Source of the DNA: Acidobacteriota bacterium
GTDB taxonomy: Bacteria > Acidobacteriota > Terriglobia > Terriglobales > Acidobacteriaceae
DNA: 57,303 nt
Assembly: GCA_003225055.1 (NCBI GenBank)
Contig: QIAU01000191.1
Coordinates: forward strand, 1 to 57,303
Reading direction: 5' to 3'
In this document: positions 33,256 through 43,456 of the stretch, piece by piece
Layout of the letters: every line of letters begins with the position of its first letter
How positions within the stretch are numbered: the first letter of the stretch is position 1
Translations under genes and position numbers: made by a program
The notes under the pieces: model-generated
Told to the model about the DNA's origin: nothing
The model's database searches: none
Seen by the model: only the letters and a program-made list of their open reading frames with translations

Positions 33256-36200
33256 ATGCTGACTGTGCTTCGTGTATTCGAATCCGGCTGCGCTGCTGAA
33301 CGGCTTGATGCCGCTCGGGATTTTCTTTCGGGATTCGCCGCCAGCACGGAAGTCATTGTGGTCGGCAACTCCCGCGATGCGGCTGACGATCTGGTTCGCG
33401 ATCTGTCCATGGGATCCACAGCCACCTTCGGCTTTCACCGGTTCAGCGTGATGCAACTGGCGGTGCGTTTTGCTGCTGTAGAGATGGCCCGCCGGGGCCT
33501 GGCGCCCAGCACCGTATTGGGCACAGAGGCGTTAGCCGCGCGCGTGGCGTTTGAGGTGATCGAGCGCGGCGAGCTGAGGTACTTTGCTCCTGTTGCCGCC
33601 CGTCCTGGTTTTGCCCCTGCGCTGGCAGCGTCGATGCGGGAGCTGCGTGCCTGCGGTGTGGCCGAGGATGCCCTGGAACAACTCGGTGATGCAGGGGTTG
33701 ATCTCGCCCGGCTTTTGCGGGAATTTGAAACCCAATTGTCGTCCATCGGCCTCGCCGACCGTCCGGCACTGTTCGAGATGGCGATGCATGCCGTCGAAAG
33801 CCGCACGGATGCCCTAGTCGGCGCGTCCGTTCTGCTGCTGGATGTGGCAATCGATGCGCGTCGAGAACGCGACTTCATCGCGAGCCTGTGTTCGTGTGCG
33901 CCGCGTGCTCTGGCTACGGTGCCAGCCGGCGACGAGAGGACGTTATCGGCGCTGGAAAAGATACAGTCAGAACGCAGCACGGCGCCGCACAAGTTCGAAA
34001 ACTCGCTCGAGCGATTGCAGAACTACGTTTTCGTCGACCTGCCATCTGACTCATATCCCAAAGACGGTCAAGTGCGCCTGTTCTCCGCGCCAGGCGAGGG
34101 CCGCGAGTGCGTGGAGATAGCGCGGCGGCTTCTGGAAGAAGCCAAGAACGGTGTCGTTTTCGACCAGATAGCCATACTCGTTCGAACCCCGGGAACCTAT
34201 GCCCCGTTATTGGAGGCCGCACTCGGCCGCGCCGGCATACCGGCTTACTTTGCCCGGGGTACGAGCCGGCCCGATCCTGCAGGGCGCGCCTTTGTGGTCC
34301 TGTTGGCATGCGCAGTTGAGGGTTTTTCGGCCAAGCGATTTGCCGAGTACCTGTCGCTCGGCCAAGTGCCGCTGCTGACGGAGGAGGGTACGCCGCCGAG
34401 AGACCGAGCCGTCTGGTCGCCGGCCACCGACGAAGCGATCCCTTCGCCACCGGGCATGGGGATGCCAACAGAATCCGAGGGCGCTTCTGAGCACCGCCGA
34501 GACTCTGACGCGGAGCCCGTAGTCGCTGGAACATTGCGTACCCCGCGAAGGTGGGAGGAGTTGCTGGTCGAAGCCGCCGTGGTTGGCGGCAAGGAGCGTT
34601 GGGCGCGCAGGCTCGATGGGCTCGCGGCCGAGTTACGCCTGAAAATTACTGGCCTTGAGAAAGTAGAGCCAGAGTCGCCAAGACTGATTGCGCTCGACCG
34701 CCAACTCGTCAATTTAGAGCACCTGCGGCGGTTCGCGCTGCCGATCATAGAAGAGTTGGCCGCATTGCCGAGGCATGCCAACTGGGGAGAGTGGCTCGCA
34801 GCGCTGGAGCGCCTGGCTCCGATGGCGTTGCGCCACCCGGAACGCGTGCTGAGTGTACTTGCCGAACTGAAGCCGATGGCCACGATCGGCCCGGTTGCGC
34901 TCGACGAAGTGCGTCAAGTGCTGGCGAATCGCCTGACGCACCTCGAAGTCGAACCATCGCGCCGCCGTTTCGGGTGTGTGTTCATCGGCACGCCCGAGCA
35001 GGCTCGTGGACGCAGCTTCGACACGGTGTTTGTCCCTGGCCTGGCCGAGCGCATCTTCCCGCAGAAGCTCAGGGAAGATCCGATCCTACACGATGACCTG
35101 CGGCGCAGCCTCAGCACGGCTGATCCGCCATTGATGACGCGCAGCGATCATGCTGCCGAAGAGCGTTTATGGCTGCGGCTCGCCGCCGGAGCCGCGCGTA
35201 GGCAGATGGTTTTCTCGTATCCGCGGGTCGAGGTCGCCTTGGCACGCCCACGAGTGCCATCGTTCTACGCCCTGGACGTTACCCGCACGACTCTCGGTCA
35301 CCTCCCGAACGTAGACGTATTTGAACGTGAAGCGGCCGAGCAGTCGAATGCCTTGCTTGCTTGGCCGGCGCCCGTCGACCCTCTCGACGCCATCGACGAC
35401 ATGGAGCACGACCTGGCAACCTTGCGGCCATTGCTGCAGGCGAAGCCGGAGGACGTTTCCGGTCGCGCCCGTTACCTGATGGAGCTGAATCCCAACCTTG
35501 CTCGGTCGCTGCGCAGCCGCTGGCAACGCTGGCACAGGCCATGGACATCGGCGGACGGACTTTGCCAGGCGACCGCGGCTAGCCAGGCAGCTCTTGCTGA
35601 TCACCGGCTGAACGCTCGACCATATTCGCCAACGGCCCTGCAGTTATTCGCTGCCTGTCCGTATCGGTTCTTGCTCTCCGCCATCTATCGCCTCGCCCCG
35701 CGAGAAGAGCCTGTACCGGTCGAATCGATTGATCCCATGACACGGGGCGCGATCTTCCATCGGGTGCAGGCCCAATTTGTGCGCCAGGCGCTCAAGAGGC
35801 ACTGGCTGCCGCTGACTCCCGCCCGGCTGCAGGACGCGCAGGCGCTGGTCGATGGCATCGTCGACAAAGTAGCGGCGGAATTCAGCGAACAACTGGTCCC
35901 GGCCATCGAGCGTGTCTGGGAAGACGAAATCAGCCAGATGCGCGGCGATTTTCGCGGGTGGCTGCTTCGCCTGACCGAGCAGGGCGACTGGTCCCCTGTG
36001 CTGGTTGAGTTCGCTTTCGGTCTTTGGGTGAACGACGGTTATGATCCGGCAAGTACGGCTGACCCGGTCGAGCTCGCTGATGGCTTTCTTCTGCGTGGCA
36101 TCATCGATCTAGCCGAGCAGAACACCAGCGGCGCGCTCCGAGTCATCGACTACAAGACGGGCAAAGACCGCACCGAAGACAGCGTGGTCGTTGGCCACGG

Positions 36201-36531
36201 AGAATTGCTGCAGCCCGTGCTCTATTCGCTTGCTATTGAAAGTATTCGTAAACAAAGCGTGGCTGAAGCGCGGCTCTGGTATTGCACGGCCACGGGTGGT
36301 TACAGCGAACGAGTCGTTCCGATCAATGAGGCGACGCGTAGCTGCGGTCATGAAGTGCTGCATATCATCAACCACTCAATCGAAGAGGGATTCCTGCCGC
36401 CGGCGCCAAAAGAACGCGCATGCCGGTGGTGCGATTTCCGCGCCGTCTGCGGACCCTATGAAGAGCTACGAGCCTCCCGTAAAGATCAAAAGCCACTTGC
36501 GGCACTGTTCCGGCTGAGGGAAATGCCATGA
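33256..36531 (+). CDS. AddB-like PD-(D/E)XK nuclease subunit of a helicase-nuclease
   Basis: This protein has about 1090 residues. The start at ATG 33256 is chosen; TTG 33229 would add nine residues. The N-terminal part resembles AddB-type inactive helicase domains (VIVVGNSRDAADDLVRDLSM, FGFHRFSVMQLAVRFA). The C-terminal 300 residues are a RecB-like nuclease: YSPTALQLFAACPYRFLL (first Cys), RGAIFHRVQ, LRGIIDLAEQ with RVIDYKTGKDR (active-site Asp and Lys), and ACRWCDFRAVCG (three Cys). The four Cys would hold a 4Fe-4S cluster as in AddB. With the next gene it should process double-strand breaks for RecA-dependent repair. The stop overlaps the AddA-like start by 4 bases. Confidence 0.82.
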   Translation: MLTVLRVFESGCAAERLDAARDFLSGFAASTEVIVVGNSRDAADDLVRDLSMGSTATFGFHRFSVMQLAVRFAAVEMARRGLAPSTVLGTEALAARVAFEVIERGELRYFAPVAARPGFAPALAASMRELRACGVAEDALEQLGDAGVDLARLLREFETQLSSIGLADRPALFEMAMHAVESRTDALVGASVLLLDVAIDARRERDFIASLCSCAPRALATVPAGDERTLSALEKIQSERSTAPHKFENSLERLQNYVFVDLPSDSYPKDGQVRLFSAPGEGRECVEIARRLLEEAKNGVVFDQIAILVRTPGTYAPLLEAALGRAGIPAYFARGTSRPDPAGRAFVVLLACAVEGFSAKRFAEYLSLGQVPLLTEEGTPPRDRAVWSPATDEAIPSPPGMGMPTESEGASEHRRDSDAEPVVAGTLRTPRRWEELLVEAAVVGGKERWARRLDGLAAELRLKITGLEKVEPESPRLIALDRQLVNLEHLRRFALPIIEELAALPRHANWGEWLAALERLAPMALRHPERVLSVLAELKPMATIGPVALDEVRQVLANRLTHLEVEPSRRRFGCVFIGTPEQARGRSFDTVFVPGLAERIFPQKLREDPILHDDLRRSLSTADPPLMTRSDHAAEERLWLRLAAGAARRQMVFSYPRVEVALARPRVPSFYALDVTRTTLGHLPNVDVFEREAAEQSNALLAWPAPVDPLDAIDDMEHDLATLRPLLQAKPEDVSGRARYLMELNPNLARSLRSRWQRWHRPWTSADGLCQATAASQAALADHRLNARPYSPTALQLFAACPYRFLLSAIYRLAPREEPVPVESIDPMTRGAIFHRVQAQFVRQALKRHWLPLTPARLQDAQALVDGIVDKVAAEFSEQLVPAIERVWEDEISQMRGDFRGWLLRLTEQGDWSPVLVEFAFGLWVNDGYDPASTADPVELADGFLLRGIIDLAEQNTSGALRVIDYKTGKDRTEDSVVVGHGELLQPVLYSLAIESIRKQSVAEARLWYCTATGGYSERVVPINEATRSCGHEVLHIINHSIEEGFLPPAPKERACRWCDFRAVCGPYEELRASRKDQKPLAALFRLREMP

Positions 36532-39500
36532 CCCAACTAGCCGACCAGAAGGCACGCGACCTGATCCGGACTGCGCTTGATACCACCGTCGTGGTGGAAG
36601 CGGCTGCGGGCACGGGGAAAACGACGGAACTGGTGAACCGCATCATCAGCATCCTGACCGAAGGTCGCACGACAGTGGAACGCATCGTGGCGGTTACGTT
36701 TACCGATAAAGCCGCCGGCGAGCTGAAGCTTCGCCTTCGCACCGGACTAGAAGAAGCGCGCGCCCAGGCAGGCAGTAACTCGCATCGCCGATACAACATA
36801 GAGCAAGCTATCGCTCACCTGGAAGAAGCGCGCGCCGGTACGATCCATTCCTTCTGTGCGGACCTTCTGCGTGAACGGCCTTTGGAGGCTCAGGTTGATC
36901 CCCAATTCGAGCCGATGGATGAGGCCACTGCCGAGCAATTGTATGGAGAAGTGTTCCGCTTCTGGCTGCAGAGAACGCTGGAAAACGCGCCGGAAGGGAT
37001 ACGGCGCTCGCTGCGTCGGCGAGCCATGGACGGCAGTCCTATCGATCGCTTGCAACGCGCTGCGTGGACCCTGGTGACGTGGCGCGATTTTCCCGCCGCT
37101 TGGCGTAGAGCGCCTTTCGATCGCGTTGCCGCGATTGACAAGCTGGTTGACCAGTTGCACCAGTTCGCAGATCTCACTCGCCGGGCCACAAAACACGATC
37201 ACCCGGTCTACTTGGGATCATGGCGAGCACGGCAGGCGAGCGACCACATCCGCGCCAGTGAGCGCACGCATCCACGAGATTACGACGGGCTGGAAGCAGA
37301 ATTGATATTCCTCGGCCGGCAGGGTGATTTCTCGAAGTTCGATCGCGTGGGTACGAGCAATTACGGCGACGGCATCCCTCGCGAGGACGTGCTTGCCAAC
37401 CACGAGGTGCTCGTAGCTGCCGTCAAGCAGTTTGCTGAGCGCTGCGATGCTGATTTGGCCGCATTGTTACACTCCGAGCTGCGCAGCAGCCTCACCGCTT
37501 ATGAGGATCTGAAGGGTCGCACCGGGCGACTTGACTTCCTCGACCTATTGCTGCGTGCTCGCGACTTGGTGCGTGACAACTTGGCAGTGCGTAAGGATCT
37601 ACAACAGCGATTCACCCACATCTTTGTCGATGAATTCCAGGATACCGATCCGCTACAGGCAGAAATCCTGACGCTGCTCGCTTCGGCGGATCCTAGTGTC
37701 AGCGACTGGTGGCAGGTGACGCCTGTCCCCGGCAAGCTGTTCATCGTGGGCGATCCCAAGCAGGCCATCTACCGCTTCCGCCGTGCCGATGTTGGTTTGT
37801 ACAATCAAGTCAGAGACCTGCTGGTTGACCACGGCGGCGCTGTTAAGGTCGACTTGAGCACCAGCTTCCGTTCCGTCCCTTCCATTCAAAACCTGGTCAA
37901 CACTGCATTCGCGACGCGGATGACTGGCGATCTTGCGACTCTGCAGGCGGCGTATGTTCCGCTGAGCCCATACCGAGTCGAAGATCCGGATCAGCCCTCC
38001 ATCGTCGCACTCAGCGTCCCGCAACCATATGGAAAGAAGAGGCTGTCGGGCGAGGCAGTGTTGAAATCTCAGCCCGATGCTGTCGGAGCCTTCATTGAGT
38101 GGCTCCTCAAGCACAGCGGTTGGAAGATCAGCGAACGAGGACGCACCGAGCGCGTGCCGATCGCAGCACGTCATGTTTGCATCATGTTCCGGCGCTTCGA
38201 AAAGTATGGCGACGACATGACAAAGGCCTATGTGGATGCGCTGGAAGCGCGCGGCATTTCGCACCTTCTGGTCGGTGGCAAGTCATTCCACGAGCGCGAA
38301 GAAGTTGAAACGCTCCGTACCGCGCTAGCGGCGATCGAATGGCCAGATGATGAGCTGTCGGTCTTCGCTGCGCTACATGGATCTCTGTTTGCCCTCGGCG
38401 ATGACGTCCTGCTGGAATACAGGCGGCAGTTTCACAAGCTGCATCCCTTTCGCATCCCCGGGGAGATGCCAGAATTCCTTCAGCCCGTCACCCGAGCACT
38501 GGAGCTATTGCAGTCACTTACTCGAAACCGCAACTATCGCCCAGTGGCAGAAACTATCAACGTTTTGCTGAACGCGACGCGGGCGCATGCCGGCTTTGCC
38601 ATGCGTCCCTCGGGCGAACAGGTGTTAGCCAACGTCATGCGCGTGGCGGAGCTGGCACGCGAGTACGAGTCGAGTGGCGGCACGTCATTCCGCGGATTCG
38701 TGGACGAACTGCTCGGCGATGCTGAGCGCGGCAAGCAAGCCGAGGCCGCCATTTACGAAGAGGGTGCCGACGGCGTACGCCTGATGAGCGTACACAAGGC
38801 CAAGGGACTGGAGTTTCCGGCGGTCATTCTGGCCGACGTGACTGCCAAAATCGCGCACTCTGATCCCGACCGATACCTGGCTCCGGAGCAAGGGTTATGC
38901 GCGGTCAAGCTTGCCGGCTGGGCGCCTCGCGAGTTGCTGGATCACGCCACAGAGGAGCATATGCGCGATGTCGCTGAAGGTGTCCGCCTGGCTTACGTTG
39001 CTGGCACCCGTGCTCGCGACCTGCTGGTCGTACCGGCCATCGGCGACGACCCTACTCCTGGCAGTGGACCACCGATGGCAGCCGAGTGGTGGGTGGCGCC
39101 ACTGCATCCGGCGATATACCCGTCAGAAGAGCGTCGGCGTAAACCGTCGCTTGCGAAGCAATGTCCGAAGTTTGGTATCGACAGCGTGCTGGCGCGTCCG
39201 GACGGCGATCCCGCCGATGACACCAACGTTCGTCCCGGCGTGCACGGCTTCGGGCAGGGGGACAAAGCTTATAGCGTCGTGTGGTGGGATCCACACGTGC
39301 TGGAGCTGGGAAAAACACCGTCGTTCAGCCTCCGTCAGGAGCATCTGCTGAAGGAGGTCGATACCAGGGTCGTCGAACGAGACCTACGGACTTACACGGT
39401 TTGGCGTGATCAAAACCGCGCGACACTGGAAAAAGGCAGGCAGCCTAGCCTTGATGTGCAGACTGCGAGCGAGCGTGCTAGAGCGGAACTTAAGCTCGAA

Positions 39501-39983
39501 ACAGGCGACGTCACCATAGTCGAAATTGCCGTTGGTGCTCGCCCATTTGGACCGCGATTCGGAAGTCTTGTGCATGCAGTTCTCGCAACTATCCCGCTCG
39601 ATGGCGACGCTGAACAAATACGTGCTTCAGCCCAGCTGCACGGCCGCATCCTCGGTGCACTGGCGGAAGAGATCGAGGCAGCCGGAACGACTGTTGCCGC
39701 TGCGTTCCGGCATCCGCTGATGGAGCGTGCTCGGAAGGCCGCTGCACGTGGCGCCTGCCATCGCGAGGTTCCACTGACCCTCCGTGAAGAAGACGGCACC
39801 CTTATCGAGGGCTTGGCCGACCTGGCATTCCAAGAAAGCGGCAAATGGATTGTGGTCGACTTCAAGACCGATCAGGAACTGGCCGCGGCACTGGAACGCT
39901 ACCGCCGCCAGGTTGCCATTTACGCTACCGCTATCTCCAAGGCTACTAGGAGCAGCAGCGAGGGATTCTTGTTGCGCCTGTAG
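36528..39983 (+). CDS. AddA-like UvrD/REP helicase-nuclease subunit
   Basis: This is a 1151-residue superfamily 1A helicase. Walker A is VVEAAAGTGKTTELV (about 28-33), motif Ia is VAVTFTDKAAGELKLRLR, Walker B is FVDEFQDTDPLQ (about 366), motif III is FIVGDPKQAIYRFRRAD (about 406), motif V is MSVHKAKGLEFPAVIL (about 751) and motif VI is RLAYVAGTRARDLLVV (about 820). A C-terminal RecB-type nuclease is marked by EGLADLAFQESGKWIVVDFK and TDQE (about 1095-1115). It probably forms a heterodimer with the upstream AddB-like protein as the end-resection machine. Confidence 0.88.
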   Translation: MTQLADQKARDLIRTALDTTVVVEAAAGTGKTTELVNRIISILTEGRTTVERIVAVTFTDKAAGELKLRLRTGLEEARAQAGSNSHRRYNIEQAIAHLEEARAGTIHSFCADLLRERPLEAQVDPQFEPMDEATAEQLYGEVFRFWLQRTLENAPEGIRRSLRRRAMDGSPIDRLQRAAWTLVTWRDFPAAWRRAPFDRVAAIDKLVDQLHQFADLTRRATKHDHPVYLGSWRARQASDHIRASERTHPRDYDGLEAELIFLGRQGDFSKFDRVGTSNYGDGIPREDVLANHEVLVAAVKQFAERCDADLAALLHSELRSSLTAYEDLKGRTGRLDFLDLLLRARDLVRDNLAVRKDLQQRFTHIFVDEFQDTDPLQAEILTLLASADPSVSDWWQVTPVPGKLFIVGDPKQAIYRFRRADVGLYNQVRDLLVDHGGAVKVDLSTSFRSVPSIQNLVNTAFATRMTGDLATLQAAYVPLSPYRVEDPDQPSIVALSVPQPYGKKRLSGEAVLKSQPDAVGAFIEWLLKHSGWKISERGRTERVPIAARHVCIMFRRFEKYGDDMTKAYVDALEARGISHLLVGGKSFHEREEVETLRTALAAIEWPDDELSVFAALHGSLFALGDDVLLEYRRQFHKLHPFRIPGEMPEFLQPVTRALELLQSLTRNRNYRPVAETINVLLNATRAHAGFAMRPSGEQVLANVMRVAELAREYESSGGTSFRGFVDELLGDAERGKQAEAAIYEEGADGVRLMSVHKAKGLEFPAVILADVTAKIAHSDPDRYLAPEQGLCAVKLAGWAPRELLDHATEEHMRDVAEGVRLAYVAGTRARDLLVVPAIGDDPTPGSGPPMAAEWWVAPLHPAIYPSEERRRKPSLAKQCPKFGIDSVLARPDGDPADDTNVRPGVHGFGQGDKAYSVVWWDPHVLELGKTPSFSLRQEHLLKEVDTRVVERDLRTYTVWRDQNRATLEKGRQPSLDVQTASERARAELKLETGDVTIVEIAVGARPFGPRFGSLVHAVLATIPLDGDAEQIRASAQLHGRILGALAEEIEAAGTTVAAAFRHPLMERARKAAARGACHREVPLTLREEDGTLIEGLADLAFQESGKWIVVDFKTDQELAAALERYRRQVAIYATAISKATRSSSEGFLLRL

Positions 39984-40539
39984 ACTCCCTCGAAAATAGC
40001 CGTAAGTGATCACTCCACGTCAGCGCATTTTCGTGATCCGTTGTGAGCCAGCAGGATCATGGGAAAACTTAGTTTAGCAGCTAGAGTGGACCTGTCATGA
40101 GCCGTGAGCGTCCGAAGTTAACAGTATTGCTAAGCGTTCACGGGTAAGTTATGTGGACACTTCTGCCCTAACGCGGCTAGTGTTCCAGGGGAGCAGTTCG
40201 CTGGTGGAATTCTTCCAAGCGGACTTCGGGGGCTCGTCCGAATGGCCATGCGGTCACGTTGAGCAGCATCGGTGCGGAGACCCTAGTGCATTTGCTCCGG
40301 TACTTCATCAATACGGCGGCTCGCAGCAATGATGGGGCAGATTTTTCAGCGCGGGTGCATTTAACCGAGGTCGGACCATTGTATACGGAGCGGCTCCGAT
40401 ATATGTTTACAAAACAGACTAGGGATGTTTCGGAACAGTATGCCTTAGCATGGCGAACCTGGCTCGGCTGCAGGCGTACACTACGCGAGATGCATCTACG
40501 TCCCGAATGGGGAAACGATTTACGGGGGAGACCACAACT
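39984..40539. other. Intergenic region without recognised gene
   Basis: The 556 bases between the helicase gene and the secreted BNR-type protein contain no reading frame with a credible start and family. The stretch around 40375-40420 is AT-rich (TTGTATAC, TATATGTTTAC) and may hold a promoter for the downstream gene. GGGGGAG at 40524 is the ribosome-binding site of the next gene. Confidence 0.3.
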
Positions 40540-42000
40540 ATGAAAGCTCTCGCTCGCTGCTGTGTGCGCTTTCCAGCCTTGGCTGCACTCCTGATGATCA
40601 CCGGATTCCTATTGGCCCAGGGACAGCCTCCGCCCATTCCCTCAATTAAGGTCGTGGATCTGATCCCGGCAAGCCTCAGCGGAGAGACGAACCAAGACAG
40701 CGAACCTTTTTTGGCCATCCAGACGGCCAACCCTCAGGTCATGGTGGCCTCGGCATTCACCCCCAATCCGTTTTCGAACACAGGCAATGCTCCCGTGTAC
40801 GTTTCGCAGGACGGAGGTAAAAGCTGGGTGCTGAACGCCATTACCCCCGTTCAGAGGATGACCTGCGACATCACGCACGCCATGGCTGCCGGCGAGAACC
40901 ATCCGCGCGGCGACCTCCACGCCGGCACGCTGGCCTGTGCGTCGTCCATCACACTCGATGAGTCGGAAACCAACGATGTTTCTTCCAGCACAACCATGAA
41001 CGTGCAAACCACGCGCGTCGATGTGGATCAGCCATTCGTGCGAGCGCTCGGCATCTCCAGTGGCGACCGCATCTACGTCGGCGTAAACGATTTCAATCAG
41101 CCGAACGGGCACACGGCAACCGTAGACGTGTCGGTGGATGGCGGAGCGACGTACAAATCGTTTCCGATCGAGGCGCGGAAGACGACGGGACAGGATGGGC
41201 CATCCGTGCGGCCAGCGGTCGCCGGAGACGGCACAGTCTATGCAGCTTTCTTCGGCTGGCGCAAATTTAGCGGGACGGTCGCCACGAGCGACATCGTTGT
41301 TGTCCGGGACGATACCGCAGCTACCGGGGCCACTCCTTTCCGGGCGTTGAGAGATCCGACCGACAAGTTGCCGGGCCGCCTAGTGGTTAAGAAAATTTCC
41401 ATCCCTTGGTCGAATGCGCCTACGCTGGGACAGGAACGAATCGGCTCCACACTCTCGATCGCCGTGGATCCGAACAATAGTTCCACCGTGTACGTGGGCT
41501 GGGCCGACCGCGGAAGCAAGGGAGACATCTATACGCTCCACGTGCGACGCTCGGCCGACCGGGGCGTGACGTGGTCCAAGACGGACTTGCCTCACACAAC
41601 GATCAGGAATGCGACGAACATCGCACTGGCCGTCGCCCAAAATGGCGTCGCCGGTGTTCTTTACCAGCAGCTGAGCAACGGGCGTTGGATCACGCATCTG
41701 GTGCAATCGCATGACGCATTCGCAACGATTCAAGACACAATTCTCGCCAGTGTCCCAGCGAATGAGCCGACTGAGCAGTTCTTGCCCTATCTGGGAGACT
41801 ACGATTACTTGCTTGCTGTGGAGAATGAGTTCCGCGGCGTTTTTTCCGCTAACAACACGCCAGACCTGGGCAATTTCCCGCAGGGCGTAACGTATCAGCG
41901 GGCGGCGGACTTCACCTCGAGGACGCTCAACGACGGATCAGGCAACCCGGTAGCCATCTCGATTGATCCATTCTATTTTAGCGTTCCAGTGATCCCATGA
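40540..42000 (+). CDS. Exported sialidase/BNR-superfamily propeller protein
   Basis: This is a 486-residue protein starting at ATG 40540, with GGGGGAG upstream and a signal peptide (CVRFPALAALLMITGFLLAQ). The propeller carries BNR-like repeats (VYVSQDGGKSWVLN, VSVDGGATYKSF, RRSADRGVTWSKTD) and the strand motif LSIAVDPNNSSTVYVGWADR. It is unrelated in detail to the three sialidase-like enzymes in the left half, lacking their C-terminal sandwich. Such proteins are often substrate-binding or of unknown function. The catalytic residues of true sialidases are not evident. Its stop lies 35 bases before the next gene. Confidence 0.6.
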   Translation: MKALARCCVRFPALAALLMITGFLLAQGQPPPIPSIKVVDLIPASLSGETNQDSEPFLAIQTANPQVMVASAFTPNPFSNTGNAPVYVSQDGGKSWVLNAITPVQRMTCDITHAMAAGENHPRGDLHAGTLACASSITLDESETNDVSSSTTMNVQTTRVDVDQPFVRALGISSGDRIYVGVNDFNQPNGHTATVDVSVDGGATYKSFPIEARKTTGQDGPSVRPAVAGDGTVYAAFFGWRKFSGTVATSDIVVVRDDTAATGATPFRALRDPTDKLPGRLVVKKISIPWSNAPTLGQERIGSTLSIAVDPNNSSTVYVGWADRGSKGDIYTLHVRRSADRGVTWSKTDLPHTTIRNATNIALAVAQNGVAGVLYQQLSNGRWITHLVQSHDAFATIQDTILASVPANEPTEQFLPYLGDYDYLLAVENEFRGVFSANNTPDLGNFPQGVTYQRAADFTSRTLNDGSGNPVAISIDPFYFSVPVIP

Positions 42001-42035
42001 GGCGCGCCTACCCAGTCAGAAGGAAGGAGGGACGC

Positions 42036-42905
42036 ATGAAGATCTCGGCATTCTTTGTCGGCTTTATTGGAACGACCCTGTGGGTGGCCCTGTTCGGATC
42101 GTCAGGCGCGGCATTGCCGCAACAGCCGGACAAGCAGACCGCCCTGGCGAAACAGTCGAGCATCGTTTTTTCGGGGACCGTCAGCCGGCTTGGGGCGACT
42201 TCGTTTGCAGACGTTCCGAAATCGGCGCAAACGATTGTCGTCCGGGTGGACTCCGTCCTGAAAAAGCCTTTCCCTGTCTCGCTGAAGAGAGGCGACAACG
42301 TTACGGTTGAAGTCAAGGATCCCTCCGGCTTCCAGGAAGGCACCCAGGCAACATTTTACACAGATGGTTGGATTTTTGGTTCGGGTGTCGCGGTCAAAGA
42401 ATTGGCGCATGAGATCAGGCCCAACGGCGGTGAAGCCACCAAAGCAGCCAGCGCGGACGAAAAAGCATACGGGCAAACTCAAGAGCAGGGTGATCAAGAG
42501 TTGCAAGACCGGCTGAACTCTTCGGACTTCGTGATCATTGGGCGGGTCACAGAAGTTCATCGGTGGAATGCGCCCAAGTCGGCCACCCCGTATCGCGTTA
42601 CGGAACACGATCCGGACTGGCATGAAGCCGTTCTGGAGATTAAGTCCGTCCTCAAAGGAGGAAAGGTCAAAGGGAACAAGATGGTTGTCCGGTTCCCAGG
42701 GCGCAACGATGTGGCTTGGGCTCAGTCTCCTAAGTTCGAGAAAAATCAGCGGGGCATTTTCTGTTTGAATAGGGATCACGTCTCCGGTGTGCCTACGACG
42801 AAGCTGGGAGGTAACCAGGTGAATGCGTACACTTGCCTGGGGCATGGTGCTGCGCTCCCGATGGCGGAGGAAGCGCACGTGCGGTCTCTCCTCAAGAGCC
42901 AATAG
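42036..42905 (+). CDS. Hypothetical exported protein
   Basis: This is a 289-residue protein with start ATG 42036, preceded by a strong AGGAGG. A Sec signal (FFVGFIGTTLWVALFGSSGA) is followed by two similar OB-like beta segments: 'SIVFSGTVSRLGATSF...VVRVDSVLKKPFPVSLKRGDNVTVEV' and 'DFVIIGRVTEVHRWNAP...VLEIKSVLKGGKVKGNKMVVRF'. Each half has the shape of a short domain that begins with a secretion-type 'vfsGtV' strand, so the protein appears to be an internal duplication. I recognise no family with known function. It is likely cotranscribed with the BNR-type gene. Confidence 0.6.
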   Translation: MKISAFFVGFIGTTLWVALFGSSGAALPQQPDKQTALAKQSSIVFSGTVSRLGATSFADVPKSAQTIVVRVDSVLKKPFPVSLKRGDNVTVEVKDPSGFQEGTQATFYTDGWIFGSGVAVKELAHEIRPNGGEATKAASADEKAYGQTQEQGDQELQDRLNSSDFVIIGRVTEVHRWNAPKSATPYRVTEHDPDWHEAVLEIKSVLKGGKVKGNKMVVRFPGRNDVAWAQSPKFEKNQRGIFCLNRDHVSGVPTTKLGGNQVNAYTCLGHGAALPMAEEAHVRSLLKSQ

Positions 42906-43456
42906 TCGCGGTCCTCCGCCGGGCAGTGTTGGGTTGCCTGAAAACCTCACAGCGCGAACTATTTAAATAACCATTCAGGGGCACCAAAAATTCGTCGGCA
43001 TCGCCCTGAGTGCTCCGGGAGAGACTCAATCTGAGGGGTCTATTTACAGGAGCGGCAAAAACTCGCATTATTAATAAGATCGTGAGCGCGCCCCTAGGCT
43101 AGGAGCATGAGCATCGCGAAATTCGCCGGTGCGAGTGCGGCTCTGACGTTCGTACCGGACTCCCGAGACAGCCACAAGCGTGTGATGTGGAGCGGATTGA
43201 CGCGAGTGGAGCAGTGCGTAGGACGAGTCTTACCAGCGGCTGAACAGCTGAAGTTTGACGGGCCAATATCAACCCGCGTCGATTTTACGGTCTTCCTGCC
43301 TGCAAGAGGTAATCGAGGTGTCAAGGCGGAGCAATGTGGTCGGGCACGCCGGGCACGTCTGTGGTTGTCTAATGCTCGCTCCATCAGCTATTCTGTTACG
43401 AAATTTTGGGACCCGCTTCGCGACTAGCTGTTCTTGCTCCCTTCTGGAGTTTGTGG
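42906..43456. other. Intergenic region without recognised gene
   Basis: About 550 bases precede the ABC permease operon. Reading frames on both strands lack start signals and family similarity. An AT-rich segment near 43063-43082 (GCATTATTAATAAGAT) could contain the -10 region of a promoter for the permease operon. Confidence 0.3.

Noticed and set aside
40259-40543. Plus-strand open frame upstream of the BNR-type gene
   Set aside because: It has no ribosome-binding site or recognisable domain, and it overlaps the likely promoter of the next gene.
43107-43427. Plus-strand open frame before the ABC permease operon
   Set aside because: It is rich in Arg and Ser with no domain and runs into the permease start region; no start signal supports it.
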